Shown one piece after another: positions 8,601 to 15,410 of a stretch of DNA of 33,757 bases. Both the position numbers and the translations under genes were made by a program. Every line of letters begins with the position of its first letter. Positions within the stretch are counted from its first letter, which is position 1. Origin of the DNA: Flammeovirgaceae bacterium (lineage in GTDB: Bacteria; Bacteroidota; Bacteroidia; Cytophagales; Cyclobacteriaceae); contig JAHEZH010000051.1 of assembly GCA_023251155.1 (NCBI GenBank), positions 1,322-35,078 of the forward strand, read 5' to 3'. Below the pieces are notes generated by a model, which did no database searches, had not been told where the DNA came from, and saw only the letters and a list, made by a program, of their open reading frames with translations.

Positions 8601-8809
8601 CGGGACTTATTCCGTTAATGCTGGCGCACGGAGCAGGTGCGCTGGGAAACCGGACCATTGGCTCGGCTGCAGCCGGAGGCATGTTGTTCGGAACCGTGTT
8701 TGGTGTCATTATCATTCCCGGCTTGTATGTATTGTTTGCTTCAATGGCTGGCCGAAAATCAGTGAGTGAGCAGCCTTCTGCTGAAACGTTAATTCATCCT
8801 GTATCATGA
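5651..8809 (+). CDS. AcrB/MexB-type (HAE1) RND efflux pump
   Basis: This 1052-residue inner-membrane proton/drug antiporter is full length for the HAE1 family (about 1030-1050). It opens with the typical helix 1 (INRPILSIVISVFITVLG) and has two repeats of six helices, each with a large periplasmic loop. The relay segment in TM4 reads GIVVDNAIVVVEAV: the first aspartate (D409) is present, but the second of the AcrB pair is N410. The TM10 lysine of the relay is present as K941 in GLLGKNAILIVEFA. It functions as a trimer with the adaptor upstream and the outer-membrane factor downstream. Its stop overlaps the next start (ATGA at 8806-8809), so the two genes are translationally coupled. The substrate range cannot be inferred from sequence. 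Confidence 0.95.
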   Translation: MTSIFINRPILSIVISVFITVLGVLAVTQLPMTQFPDIAPTEVTVTTKYTGANALTCTKAVVTPLERAINGVPGMSYMSSVSGNDGTSVIQIVFKVGTDPEVASVNVQNRVASVLDELPEEVIKSGVIVEKVVNSMLMYINLMSTDEGLDELFLYNFTDINLLAELRRIDGVGFADIMGSREYSMRVWLKPDRMLAYDVSAADVIRSLQSQNIEAAPGKIGESSDRKAQSLQYVIRYTGKYNTEKQYENVVIKANEDGEILRLKDIAEIEFGSQEYDVLSKEKGRPSAAILLKQRSGSNARKVISDIKQKMEELKATSFPAGIDYTISYDVSRFLDASIDEVKKTLIEAFILVSLVVFIFLQDWRSTLIPAIAVPVSLIGTFFFMQLMGFSLNLITLFALVLSIGIVVDNAIVVVEAVHFKMEKLHIDARQATHEAMKEITGAIVAITLVMSAVFVPVAFMSGPSGIFYRQFSLTMAAAIVLSGVIAMTLTPALCALMLKSTHGKAVKRNVLQRFFDGFNHWYNGLSLRYQHLLKTIANRRVVTIGMLLFFCLGTGLLGKTLSSGFIPNEDQGMFYAAVTTPSGSTLERTALVVDEIQNAAEKMDMVSSVSTLAGFNILTDGTGATYGMCMINMKPWDERKESVEETIQMLREKTAHIKDATIEFFPPPAVPGYGNASGFELRLLDKTRSDDLTSLQKTSNEFVRALNARAEIQNTFTSFDASFPQYMVHIDNDKAVQKGVAVDEALNNLQALIGSFYATNFIRFGQMYKVMVQALPEYRAQPNDLLKLYVNNADGEAVPYSSFASIERVYGPDLLTRYNMYTSAMMNGESAPGYSSGSALKAVQEVAAQTLPPGYDIDWAGVSRDEVLAGNEAIYIFMICLLFVYLLLAAQYESLLLPMPVILSLPTGIFGAFFFLMMLGLENNIYAQVAMVMLIGLLGKNAILIVEFASLRQKEGASPFEAAIDAATDRLRPILMTSFAFIAGLIPLMLAHGAGALGNRTIGSAAAGGMLFGTVFGVIIIPGLYVLFASMAGRKSVSEQPSAETLIHPVS

Positions 8810-10230
8810 GAAAATCAATTTATGTAGTGACTTTCATTATTGGTTTACTTCTGGTCAGTGCATGTAAGCCATCAAAGAATATTTCTGTCCCTGACCTCGC
8901 TGCTGCTCCGGATACGTTTATGAAGCAGGACAGTGTACAGCCTTTGCCATTAAACTGGAACGATTACTTTTCGGATAGTCTATTGATTGCTCTGATTGAT
9001 ACCGCTATCCGTCATAACCTGGACGTGCGGGTAGCCTTGCAACGCATAGAACAGGCAGGTGCAAGTGTTCGCTTTGCCAAGGGCACGATACTACCAACAG
9101 TACACGGGGGTGCAACTGCAGCGGTACGAAGGTTTGGACTTTATACGATGGACGGTGCCGGTAACAGTACCACTGAAATCGAACCCGGATTGATAGTGCC
9201 AACTAATCTCCCCGATTACCTGGTGGGACTTCAGACTTCATGGGAAGCGGACGTGTGGGGTAAACTCCGTAATCGCAAGAAGGCGGCAGTGGCCCGCTAC
9301 CTGTCCAGCATAGAAGGGAAGAATTGGTTGACCACGACCATTGTGGCTGAAGTTGCTTCCTCGTATTACCGATTGCTGGCGCTGGACCGTGAGTTGTCGA
9401 TGATCCGGGAGAACATCACGTTACAATCCAACGCAGTGGAGATTGTGAAATTGCAGAAGGAAGCAGGTGCTACCAATGAACTGGCGGTGCAGCAATTTCA
9501 GGCGCAGCTGCTCAATACGCGCGGACTGGAAATGGAAGTACGTCAACAGATCATTGAAGAAGAAGGTCATATCAATTACCTACTGGGAAGATTTACGCAA
9601 TCCATTCCTCGTTATAAAGAATTGTTTCAGCAACAAGTGCCGTTGCCCTTGCAGGCAGGTAAGCCGGTCGATGTATTACAATCGCGACCGGATGTGAAAC
9701 AGGCGGAGCTGGAAATGCTGGCATCACGTGCAGACGTAAAATCCGCGAAGGCGGCTTTCTATCCTTCATTGGTGATCAACGGCGGAATAGGGTTGCAGGC
9801 CTTCAAGACAGAGGTGCTTTTCACGACACCGGAATCATTCATCTTCAGTCTCATTGGAAGTTTATCTACTCCGTTACTCAACCGAAGTGCAATACGGGCA
9901 GAGTTCAAAGCGGCCAATGCAAGGCAGGTAGAATCCATCTATAATTATCAGCAACGCATCATACAAGGATACAATGAAGTGTATAATGAGTTGAACAGCA
10001 TCACTAACCTGCAGCAGATCTATACCATAAAAAATGAAGAAGTGGAGGTATTGTATAAGTCCATCGAAACATCCACGGAGTTATTCAAAACAGGAAGAGC
10101 CACTTATCTCGAAGTGTTGCTGGCACAGCAGAAGGCACTCTACACACAACTTGATCTGGTGGAGGTGCGAAGGAAGCAGCTGCAGGCAGGTGTGAATGTG
10201 TATAAAGCAATGGGTGGAGGATGGAAGTAA
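8806..10230 (+). CDS. NodT-family outer-membrane factor lipoprotein (TolC-like)
   Basis: This 474-residue outer-membrane channel completes the tripartite pump. The N terminus is a lipoprotein signal with the lipobox V-S-A-C20. Two OEP repeats follow (about 45-240 and 275-465), with the typical long helices (NLDVRVALQRIEQAGASVR; RPDVKQAELEMLASRADVK). The segment LETSWEADVWGK-like, here LQTSWEADVWGKLRNRKKAA, is characteristic of NodT proteins, as is the C-terminal ALGGGW-type ending (here AMGGGWK). It should form a trimeric barrel plus periplasmic tunnel. It overlaps the pump gene by four bases. It is followed by a 31-codon frame encoding a membrane peptide. Confidence 0.94.
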   Translation: MRKSIYVVTFIIGLLLVSACKPSKNISVPDLAAAPDTFMKQDSVQPLPLNWNDYFSDSLLIALIDTAIRHNLDVRVALQRIEQAGASVRFAKGTILPTVHGGATAAVRRFGLYTMDGAGNSTTEIEPGLIVPTNLPDYLVGLQTSWEADVWGKLRNRKKAAVARYLSSIEGKNWLTTTIVAEVASSYYRLLALDRELSMIRENITLQSNAVEIVKLQKEAGATNELAVQQFQAQLLNTRGLEMEVRQQIIEEEGHINYLLGRFTQSIPRYKELFQQQVPLPLQAGKPVDVLQSRPDVKQAELEMLASRADVKSAKAAFYPSLVINGGIGLQAFKTEVLFTTPESFIFSLIGSLSTPLLNRSAIRAEFKAANARQVESIYNYQQRIIQGYNEVYNELNSITNLQQIYTIKNEEVEVLYKSIETSTELFKTGRATYLEVLLAQQKALYTQLDLVEVRRKQLQAGVNVYKAMGGGWK

Positions 10231-10240
10231 AAGAACGGCC

Positions 10241-10336
10241 ATGAATGTGAAAAAGCGTCTGCGGAGAAACCTGTGGTTTTTGGTGATTGTCATGATCCTG
10301 TCGCTGACGGCTATTCTTCTATCGGAATGGGTATAG
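10241..10336 (+). CDS. 31-residue single-helix membrane peptide after the RND operon
   Basis: A complete ATG-to-TAG frame begins 11 bases after the outer-membrane factor stop. It encodes MNVKKRLRRNLWFLVIVMIL followed by SLTAILLSEWV. The first nine residues hold five basic residues, and residues 10-28 form one hydrophobic helix, so an N-in membrane topology is expected. Nothing else explains the 181-base gap before the symporter gene. The closest functional analogy is AcrZ, the small helix that binds AcrB in enterobacteria, but AcrZ is longer (49 aa) and there is no demonstrable homology. It is too short for conservation to be judged from one sequence. No other gene overlaps this frame except possible shadows. 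Confidence 0.45.
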   Translation: MNVKKRLRRNLWFLVIVMILSLTAILLSEWV

Positions 10337-10411
10337 GAATTTGCCCTATTGGTACTCCACTGCATGTAACTTTCGTTTTAAACATGTATCTATGCGTAAC
10401 CGCTAATAGTT

Positions 10412-11659
10412 ATGCGCAAATACCTGGGTTTACTCTATATACAAGTCCTCATCGGCATTTTTCTTGGCGGTATTGCCGGTTATTATTTTCCGGCATTTAC
10501 ACCTACCGCCAGGCTCATCAGTGATACGTTTATCAACCTGATCAAGATGCTCATCACCCCGATCATTTTTCTGACGGTGGTATTGGGTATTGCCGGAGTG
10601 GGTGACATGAAGAAGTTTGGAAGGGTAGGAGGCAAGGGGCTTTTGTATTTTGAAATGGTCACTACACTGGCCCTGTTGATTGGTTTATTCGTAGCCAATG
10701 TTATTCAGCCAGGTAAAGGTGTGGCTACTGATCACCTTGATGTTTCACAAACGGCCAAATATGCCGAGCAGGCGGAAGGGATGAACTGGGCGGAGTTCTT
10801 TACGCACATTATCCCCTCCAATATTTTTAACGCTTTCGCGGAGGGTGATATTCTGCAAGTGCTTTTCTTCAGCGTATTGTTTGGTATTGCCTTATCTAAA
10901 ATTGAACTGGTCACACCCGGTCTTACTCAAAGCCTGACGCGGCTATCCAAAGTTCTTTTTCAAATTATGAACATGGTGATGCGCGTTGCCCCTATAGGTG
11001 CGTTTGGCGGTATTGCCTATACCGTAGGAAAGTTTGGATTAGATACGTTGTTGCCGTTGGGGAAACTCATGCTCAGCGTGTACATCACGATGGCACTGTT
11101 TGTGTTTGTCGTTCTCAACCTGATCGCAAAATATTACGGCTTCAGCCTTTGGAAATTGCTGAAATACATTAAGAGTGAATTGCTGATTGTATTGGGCACA
11201 TCGAGCAGCGAAAGTGCATTACCCAATATCATGCAGAAGCTGGAAGATGCCGGATGCAGGAAGAGCGTGGTCGGATTAATCATTCCCACCGGTTATTCGT
11301 TTAACCTGGATGGAACGACCATTTATTTAAGTATGGCCATTATCTTTTTAAGCCAGGCTTTTAACGTGCCACTGAGTGTCGGGCAACAGCTGGCCATTAT
11401 CGGTGTGCTGATGCTGACCAGTAAAGGTGCCGCAGCGGTAACAGGTGGGGGTTTTGTTGTGTTGGCTTCTACACTGGCAGCCATGAAAGTAATACCGGTA
11501 GAAGCGGGCCTTGCACTATTAATCGGTATTGATCGTTTTATGAGTGAGGCGCGTAGTATTACCAATCTGATTGGAAATACCGTAGCCACTGTAGTGATTG
11601 CTAAAAGTGAAGGGGAAATTGATATGGAACAATACAGGGCAGTAGTAGAACGTAATTGA
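10412..11659 (+). CDS. DAACS-family dicarboxylate/amino acid:cation symporter
   Basis: This 415-residue secondary transporter belongs to the GltP/DctA/GltPh family and takes up C4-dicarboxylates or acidic amino acids with protons or sodium. The diagnostic motifs are present in order: the serine-rich hairpin at about 263-270 (TSSSESALP), NLDGT at 298-302 in TM7, [10 protein letters not shown] at 336-345 in HP2, and [12 protein letters not shown] from D374 in TM8. An alanine at the residue after SE, in place of the cysteine or valine often seen, does not settle the substrate. The N-terminal helix starts directly after MRK, so the ATG at 10412 is sound. Its stop lies five bases before the cupin ATG, which implies coupled translation. 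Confidence 0.93.
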   Translation: MRKYLGLLYIQVLIGIFLGGIAGYYFPAFTPTARLISDTFINLIKMLITPIIFLTVVLGIAGVGDMKKFGRVGGKGLLYFEMVTTLALLIGLFVANVIQPGKGVATDHLDVSQTAKYAEQAEGMNWAEFFTHIIPSNIFNAFAEGDILQVLFFSVLFGIALSKIELVTPGLTQSLTRLSKVLFQIMNMVMRVAPIGAFGGIAYTVGKFGLDTLLPLGKLMLSVYITMALFVFVVLNLIAKYYGFSLWKLLKYIKSELLIVLGTSSSESALPNIMQKLEDAGCRKSVVGLIIPTGYSFNLDGTTIYLSMAIIFLSQAFNVPLSVGQQLAIIGVLMLTSKGAAAVTGGGFVVLASTLAAMKVIPVEAGLALLIGIDRFMSEARSITNLIGNTVATVVIAKSEGEIDMEQYRAVVERN

Positions 11660-11664
11660 ATGGT

Positions 11665-12162
11665 ATGAAGAGCGCGGAGTATTGGATTGAAAAATTAAAT
11701 TTGCAGCCACATCCGGAAGGTGGATTTTATAAAGAGAACTACCGGTCAACGGAAGTGATTCCCGGGGAAGCATTGCCGCCCCGATTTGGTGGAGCACGTA
11801 CGTATTCGACCTCTATTTACTTTCTTCTTCGGTCGGAAGATCGTTCCGCATTCCATCGCATTCAGTCGGATGAACTCTGGCATTACCATGCCGGTGCTTC
11901 CTTATCCATTTATGTATTGAAAGAAGACCACGTAGCGGTGCATGTACTGGGCGCGGACATAGAAAGAGGCGAGTCGCTTCATGTTGTTATTCCTGCGAAT
12001 TGCTGGTTTGGTGCCCGGGTGAATGAAGACAGTAGCTATGTTCTGGCTGGCTGCACTGTAGCTCCGGGTTTTGACTTTGCTGACTTTGAATTGGCCAAAC
12101 GCCATGAGTTGACATCCCTTTATCCCAGCCATACGGACATTATTCATCAGCTTACGAAATAG
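11665..12162 (+). CDS. DUF985/cupin_5 family protein
   Basis: This 165-residue single-domain cupin carries the family signature near the N terminus (LQPHPEGGFYKENYRS) and the usual later motifs SIYFLLRSEDRSAFHRI, DELWHYHAGASL and PANCWFGAR. The family has the RmlC-like jelly-roll fold; most members have no proven function. I place the start at the ATG at 11665 rather than the in-frame TTG at 11656, which overlaps the symporter stop. It sits in a plus-strand run with the symporter upstream and an exported beta-domain protein 10 bases downstream. Confidence 0.88.
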   Translation: MKSAEYWIEKLNLQPHPEGGFYKENYRSTEVIPGEALPPRFGGARTYSTSIYFLLRSEDRSAFHRIQSDELWHYHAGASLSIYVLKEDHVAVHVLGADIERGESLHVVIPANCWFGARVNEDSSYVLAGCTVAPGFDFADFELAKRHELTSLYPSHTDIIHQLTK

Positions 12163-12172
12163 CCGATCGCCC

Positions 12173-12853
12173 ATGAGCTTCCGATTTATTATTGGCATGG
12201 CGATGTTACTCCTGATTTCAGGTACCGTATCAGCGCAGCAGGAAATCATGAGTGGTATTGTGGTAGATTCTGCTACGTTTGCTCCACTGCCGTATGTCAC
12301 CATACAAGTCAAGGGTACTTATCGTGGTACGACTACCGATGCAAAAGGGAAGTTCAGTGTGCAGGCATCACGTACGGATACGTTGGTTTTTTCTATGATC
12401 GGATATAAACCGATCGAGTTTGAACTGACCGATTGGGAAGAAAGCGTAGTGCGGTTAACCGAGCAACCTACTTATCTGAAATCCATTACGATCCAGGGAG
12501 AAGAGATTAATCCTTACGAAGGAATTTTTGATGAAGAGAATGAACGCATACGAAAAGAAAACAAACGTATCCCGTTTTATTATAACCGGTGGAAAAAGGA
12601 GAAAATAAAACTGGGCCGTGTGGTGAAGGAGAATTTCCGCGCTCAAACGTATGTGGATGTGGTGATCCGTAACCCGGAAACAAAAACAGGTCTGATGAAG
12701 AAATATCAGTTGACGGAAGAACAGTACTATTCCGTGCTGGCTGACTTCAATCAGAAAAACCTGATGATCATGTACCACCTCACGGCTCCTGAGCTGATGT
12801 CGCTGTTAAGTAATTTTTACGCACGGCACGCTGCGGAACATCAAAATAAATAG
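12173..12853 (+). CDS. Exported CarboxypepD_reg-like domain protein
   Basis: This 226-residue protein has a clear signal peptide (about 1-22, ending VSAQ). A carboxypeptidase-regulatory-like beta-sandwich follows (about 25-108: SGIVVDSATFAPLPYVTIQV, then TTTDAKGKFSV and LVFSMIGYKP). This domain is also found at the N terminus of SusC-type TonB receptors in Bacteroidota, but no plug or barrel follows here. The rest (about 110-226) is charged and helical, rich in E, K and R, and is not a family I recognise. It is probably periplasmic or on the periplasmic face of the outer membrane. It begins 10 bases after the cupin stop and is probably the last gene of the symporter-cupin run. Confidence 0.85.
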   Translation: MSFRFIIGMAMLLLISGTVSAQQEIMSGIVVDSATFAPLPYVTIQVKGTYRGTTTDAKGKFSVQASRTDTLVFSMIGYKPIEFELTDWEESVVRLTEQPTYLKSITIQGEEINPYEGIFDEENERIRKENKRIPFYYNRWKKEKIKLGRVVKENFRAQTYVDVVIRNPETKTGLMKKYQLTEEQYYSVLADFNQKNLMIMYHLTAPELMSLLSNFYARHAAEHQNK

Positions 12854-12915
12854 AGGAGTGTCTTTTGGGGCTTTAACGGATCTGTATTTGTACCCGATCT
12901 AAGCCTGCGTCTTTG

Positions 12916-12923
12916 TAATTTTG
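12916..12923 (+). promoter_or_regulatory. Candidate -7 element of the MsbA-like exporter gene
   Basis: TAATTTTG matches TAnnTTTG exactly. The nearest upstream TTTG (12887-12890) is 25 bases away, longer than the usual 19-21, so the -33 element is poor. Initiation near 12928-12931 would leave a leader of about 75 bases to the ATG at 13004. Confidence 0.45.
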
Positions 12924-13003
12924 TCTTTGCCTGAGTGAATCAAAATAAAATCATTTTGATTACGTCAACAGCACAGAGTCTAAACACCATCTTCCCATCA
13001 CGT

Positions 13004-14761
13004 ATGTCCAAAACCGTTACTCCTAAGCCCAAAATCAAAATCACCATGGGGCAGGTTTTTAAAACCATCATCTGGCCGCGCAAAAATCTGCTCCTGGTGG
13101 GGTTGATTCTGATCATCATCAGCCGTGTCGCCTCGCTGGTTATTCCATGGGCTACCAAATACCTGATTGATGATGTGATGGCACACAAGGATTTGTATAT
13201 GTTGAAAGTGGTACTGATTGCCATTGTGGTCTCCATTATGATACAATCCGTCACCTCGTACATTCTCACCAATATCTTAAGTGTCGAAGCACAGCACCTT
13301 ATTTCTGTGTTGCGGGTACGTGTTCAAAAGCAGATTCTCCGGTTGCCAGTGCGTTTTTTTGACAATACCAAATCAGGCGCACTGGTTTCGCGTATTATGA
13401 CCGATGTGGAAGGGGTGCGTAACCTGGTAGGAACTGGATTGTTGCAGCTGGTGGGCGGTACCATCAGTGCGGTCATTTGTCTGGTGATGCTGATTAAGAT
13501 AAGCCTTACCCTTACTTTACTGGTGCTGATCCCCATGGCTATTTTCGGAGTGATCTCTTTTAAAGCATTCAGTTACATACGCCCGGTATTTCGTGAACGT
13601 GGTCAGATCAATGCCGAAGTAACCGGTCGCCTTACCGAAACACTGAATGGTGTGCGTGTGATCAAAGGATTCAATGCCGAAGAACAGGAGATCAAGACCT
13701 TTGAGAAGGGAGTAGAAAAACTTTATCTGAATGTAAAGAAAAGTCTTACTTCCACCAGCCTGCTGACGAGCAGTGCTACTTTTCTGATTGGTCTTGCTAC
13801 CGTTGGTATCATGGGTTTGGGGGGTTACCAGGTGATCAATCAAACCATGACTTTAGGTGACTTGATTTCGTTTGTGTTGTTCCTGGGCTTCGTTACTTTC
13901 CCTATTGTGCAGATGAGTAACATCGGTTCACAACTGACGGAAGCGTTTGCCGGGCTTGATCGCACGGAAGAGATCATGAATATGGCTGTGGAAGATGATA
14001 GTACCGAACGCACTGTAAAGATGAATACGATCAAAGGGGACATTGAATTTGATCAGGTCGGCTTTTCGTACGATGAAGGAAAAGAGGTATTACATCACAT
14101 TAGTTTCACAGCCGCAGCCGGATCCGTGACTGCATTGGTCGGAACTTCCGGTTCGGGTAAATCCACCATAGCCGGATTGGTGGCATCGTTTTTAAACCCT
14201 ACCCATGGAGTAATCAGCGTGGATGGACAGGATTTATCCAAGGTATCGCTCACCAGCTATCGCAGCCAGTTAGGTGTAGTACTACAGGACGACTTTCTTT
14301 TTGAAGGAACGATACGCGAAAACATTTTATTTCCACGTCCGCAATCAACAGAAGCGGAATTGCAAAGTGCGGTGAAGGCAGCCTACGTGGATCAGTTTAC
14401 CGATCGCTTCGAAAAGGGATTGGACACAGTCATTGGTGAGCGCGGTGTAAAACTTTCCGGAGGGCAACGTCAGCGCGTAGCAATAGCACGTGCCATTCTT
14501 GCCAACCCCAAGGTATTGATTCTCGATGAAGCAACCTCCAACCTGGATACCGAAAGTGAATCGTTTATTCAAGATAGTTTAAAGAACCTGTTGCAAGGCA
14601 GAACCACATTTGTTATCGCTCACCGCCTCAGCACCATCCGTCAGGCCGATCAGATTCTGGTGATTGAAAATGGAAACATCCAGGAGCGTGGCCAGCACGA
14701 AGAACTGATTGAGAAGAAAGGACGCTACTTTGAATTATACACGTACCAAGCCAGGATATAG
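13004..14761 (+). CDS. MsbA-like ABC exporter (fused membrane and ATPase domains)
   Basis: This 585-residue half-transporter has six transmembrane helices (about 25-330) followed by an ATP-binding domain. The ATPase motifs are complete: Walker A G380-TSGSGKS-T388, Q-loop at VVLQDD, signature LSGGQ at 484-488, Walker B with D508-E509, and H540 in IAHRLST. It should act as a homodimer exporting lipids, peptides or drugs; MsbA (lipid A flippase) is the best-known relative, but the substrate is not determined by sequence. A GTG at 12935 would add 23 unusual residues. I prefer the ATG at 13004 (MSKTVTPKPK) because 585 aa is the normal length and the candidate promoter sits only about 10 bases before the GTG. 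Confidence 0.92.
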   Translation: MSKTVTPKPKIKITMGQVFKTIIWPRKNLLLVGLILIIISRVASLVIPWATKYLIDDVMAHKDLYMLKVVLIAIVVSIMIQSVTSYILTNILSVEAQHLISVLRVRVQKQILRLPVRFFDNTKSGALVSRIMTDVEGVRNLVGTGLLQLVGGTISAVICLVMLIKISLTLTLLVLIPMAIFGVISFKAFSYIRPVFRERGQINAEVTGRLTETLNGVRVIKGFNAEEQEIKTFEKGVEKLYLNVKKSLTSTSLLTSSATFLIGLATVGIMGLGGYQVINQTMTLGDLISFVLFLGFVTFPIVQMSNIGSQLTEAFAGLDRTEEIMNMAVEDDSTERTVKMNTIKGDIEFDQVGFSYDEGKEVLHHISFTAAAGSVTALVGTSGSGKSTIAGLVASFLNPTHGVISVDGQDLSKVSLTSYRSQLGVVLQDDFLFEGTIRENILFPRPQSTEAELQSAVKAAYVDQFTDRFEKGLDTVIGERGVKLSGGQRQRVAIARAILANPKVLILDEATSNLDTESESFIQDSLKNLLQGRTTFVIAHRLSTIRQADQILVIENGNIQERGQHEELIEKKGRYFELYTYQARI

Positions 14762-14803
14762 TACGACCGTTAAGAGTTAATAGTGAAGGTAACTTAATCC
14801 CGA

Positions 14804-15241
14804 TTAACTAAGTTCAAAACGCTGTGCCAGTTCCAGGGAGCGTTTAAGGTTGACCATGGCCAGTGCTTCGGTGAAATCAGGAAAGATACCCACCGGAGCC
14901 AGGCTTAGTTTCTCCCTCTTTTCTTTTGGTAATGATTCAAATGAAGTATCCGGACAGATGAAGGCGAGATAAGCGATTTTAGCCTTCATCAACTGCGGCA
15001 TCAACTCGCAATAGTAATGGCATAGCAACTCTTTGGTTTCCTCTGGTGCCTGTGAGAAATCAGAAATAAGATACGCCTCTTTGAATTTCTTTTGAAGTAC
15101 GTGTGCCAGCTCTGTCTGCGCCTTGAAAAAACGAATGACGTGGGCGGAAGACGGAGGAATCTGATCGATTAATGTGAATACGTATGGACTAACATCATCG
15201 GTCCATACTCTTCCAAACGCTTCATTAAATACAACTTTCAT
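14804..15241 (-). CDS. Hypothetical protein, possibly STAS/SpoIIAA-like (145 aa)
   Basis: From the ATG at 15241 the product is 145 aa, beginning MKVVFNEAFGRVWTDD. A start at 15292 would add 17 residues with no clear character. It is soluble, with no signal peptide or membrane helix. The pattern of a beta-rich start, a central segment YLISDFSQAPEETKELLCHY and a late FPDFTEALAMV resembles the small STAS/SpoIIAA-like proteins of Bacteroidota, but I cannot point to a decisive motif. It lies about 155 bases downstream of a histidine kinase on the same strand, with a weak terminator in between. The gene on its other side converges. Confidence 0.65.
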   Translation of the reverse strand: MKVVFNEAFGRVWTDDVSPYVFTLIDQIPPSSAHVIRFFKAQTELAHVLQKKFKEAYLISDFSQAPEETKELLCHYYCELMPQLMKAKIAYLAFICPDTSFESLPKEKREKLSLAPVGIFPDFTEALAMVNLKRSLELAQRFELS

Positions 15242-15377
15242 AGTGGGGGTAAATCGAATAATAATTGACAGCTCGAACGGAGAGGGATTCAAAAAGGATA
15301 CACCTATTCGTCAGATAAATAGTTTGAAATAGTGAAACCTTGCTACGAAGCCGCCTGGAAGTGGTAAAACAGGCTAT

Positions 15378-15410
15378 AAAAAAACAGCATCTTCTCTTTA
15401 GGTGGTGCTG
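15378..15410 (-). terminator. Probable terminator overlapping the kinase stop codon
   Basis: On the minus strand CAGCA (plus 15406-15410) pairs with TGCTG (plus 15385-15389) across a 16-base loop and is followed by seven T residues (plus 15378-15384). The stem is short, so efficiency is uncertain, but the T tract and the position right at the kinase stop (15398) are convincing. Confidence 0.55.

Noticed and set aside
11656-11664. TTG start for the DUF985 cupin
   Set aside because: The in-frame ATG at 11665 gives the canonical N terminus (MKSAEYWIEKL), and the TTG overlaps the preceding stop.
12935-13003. GTG start for the MsbA-like exporter
   Set aside because: It adds 23 residues with no family match, and the candidate promoter at 12916-12923 would leave almost no leader; the ATG at 13004 gives normal length.
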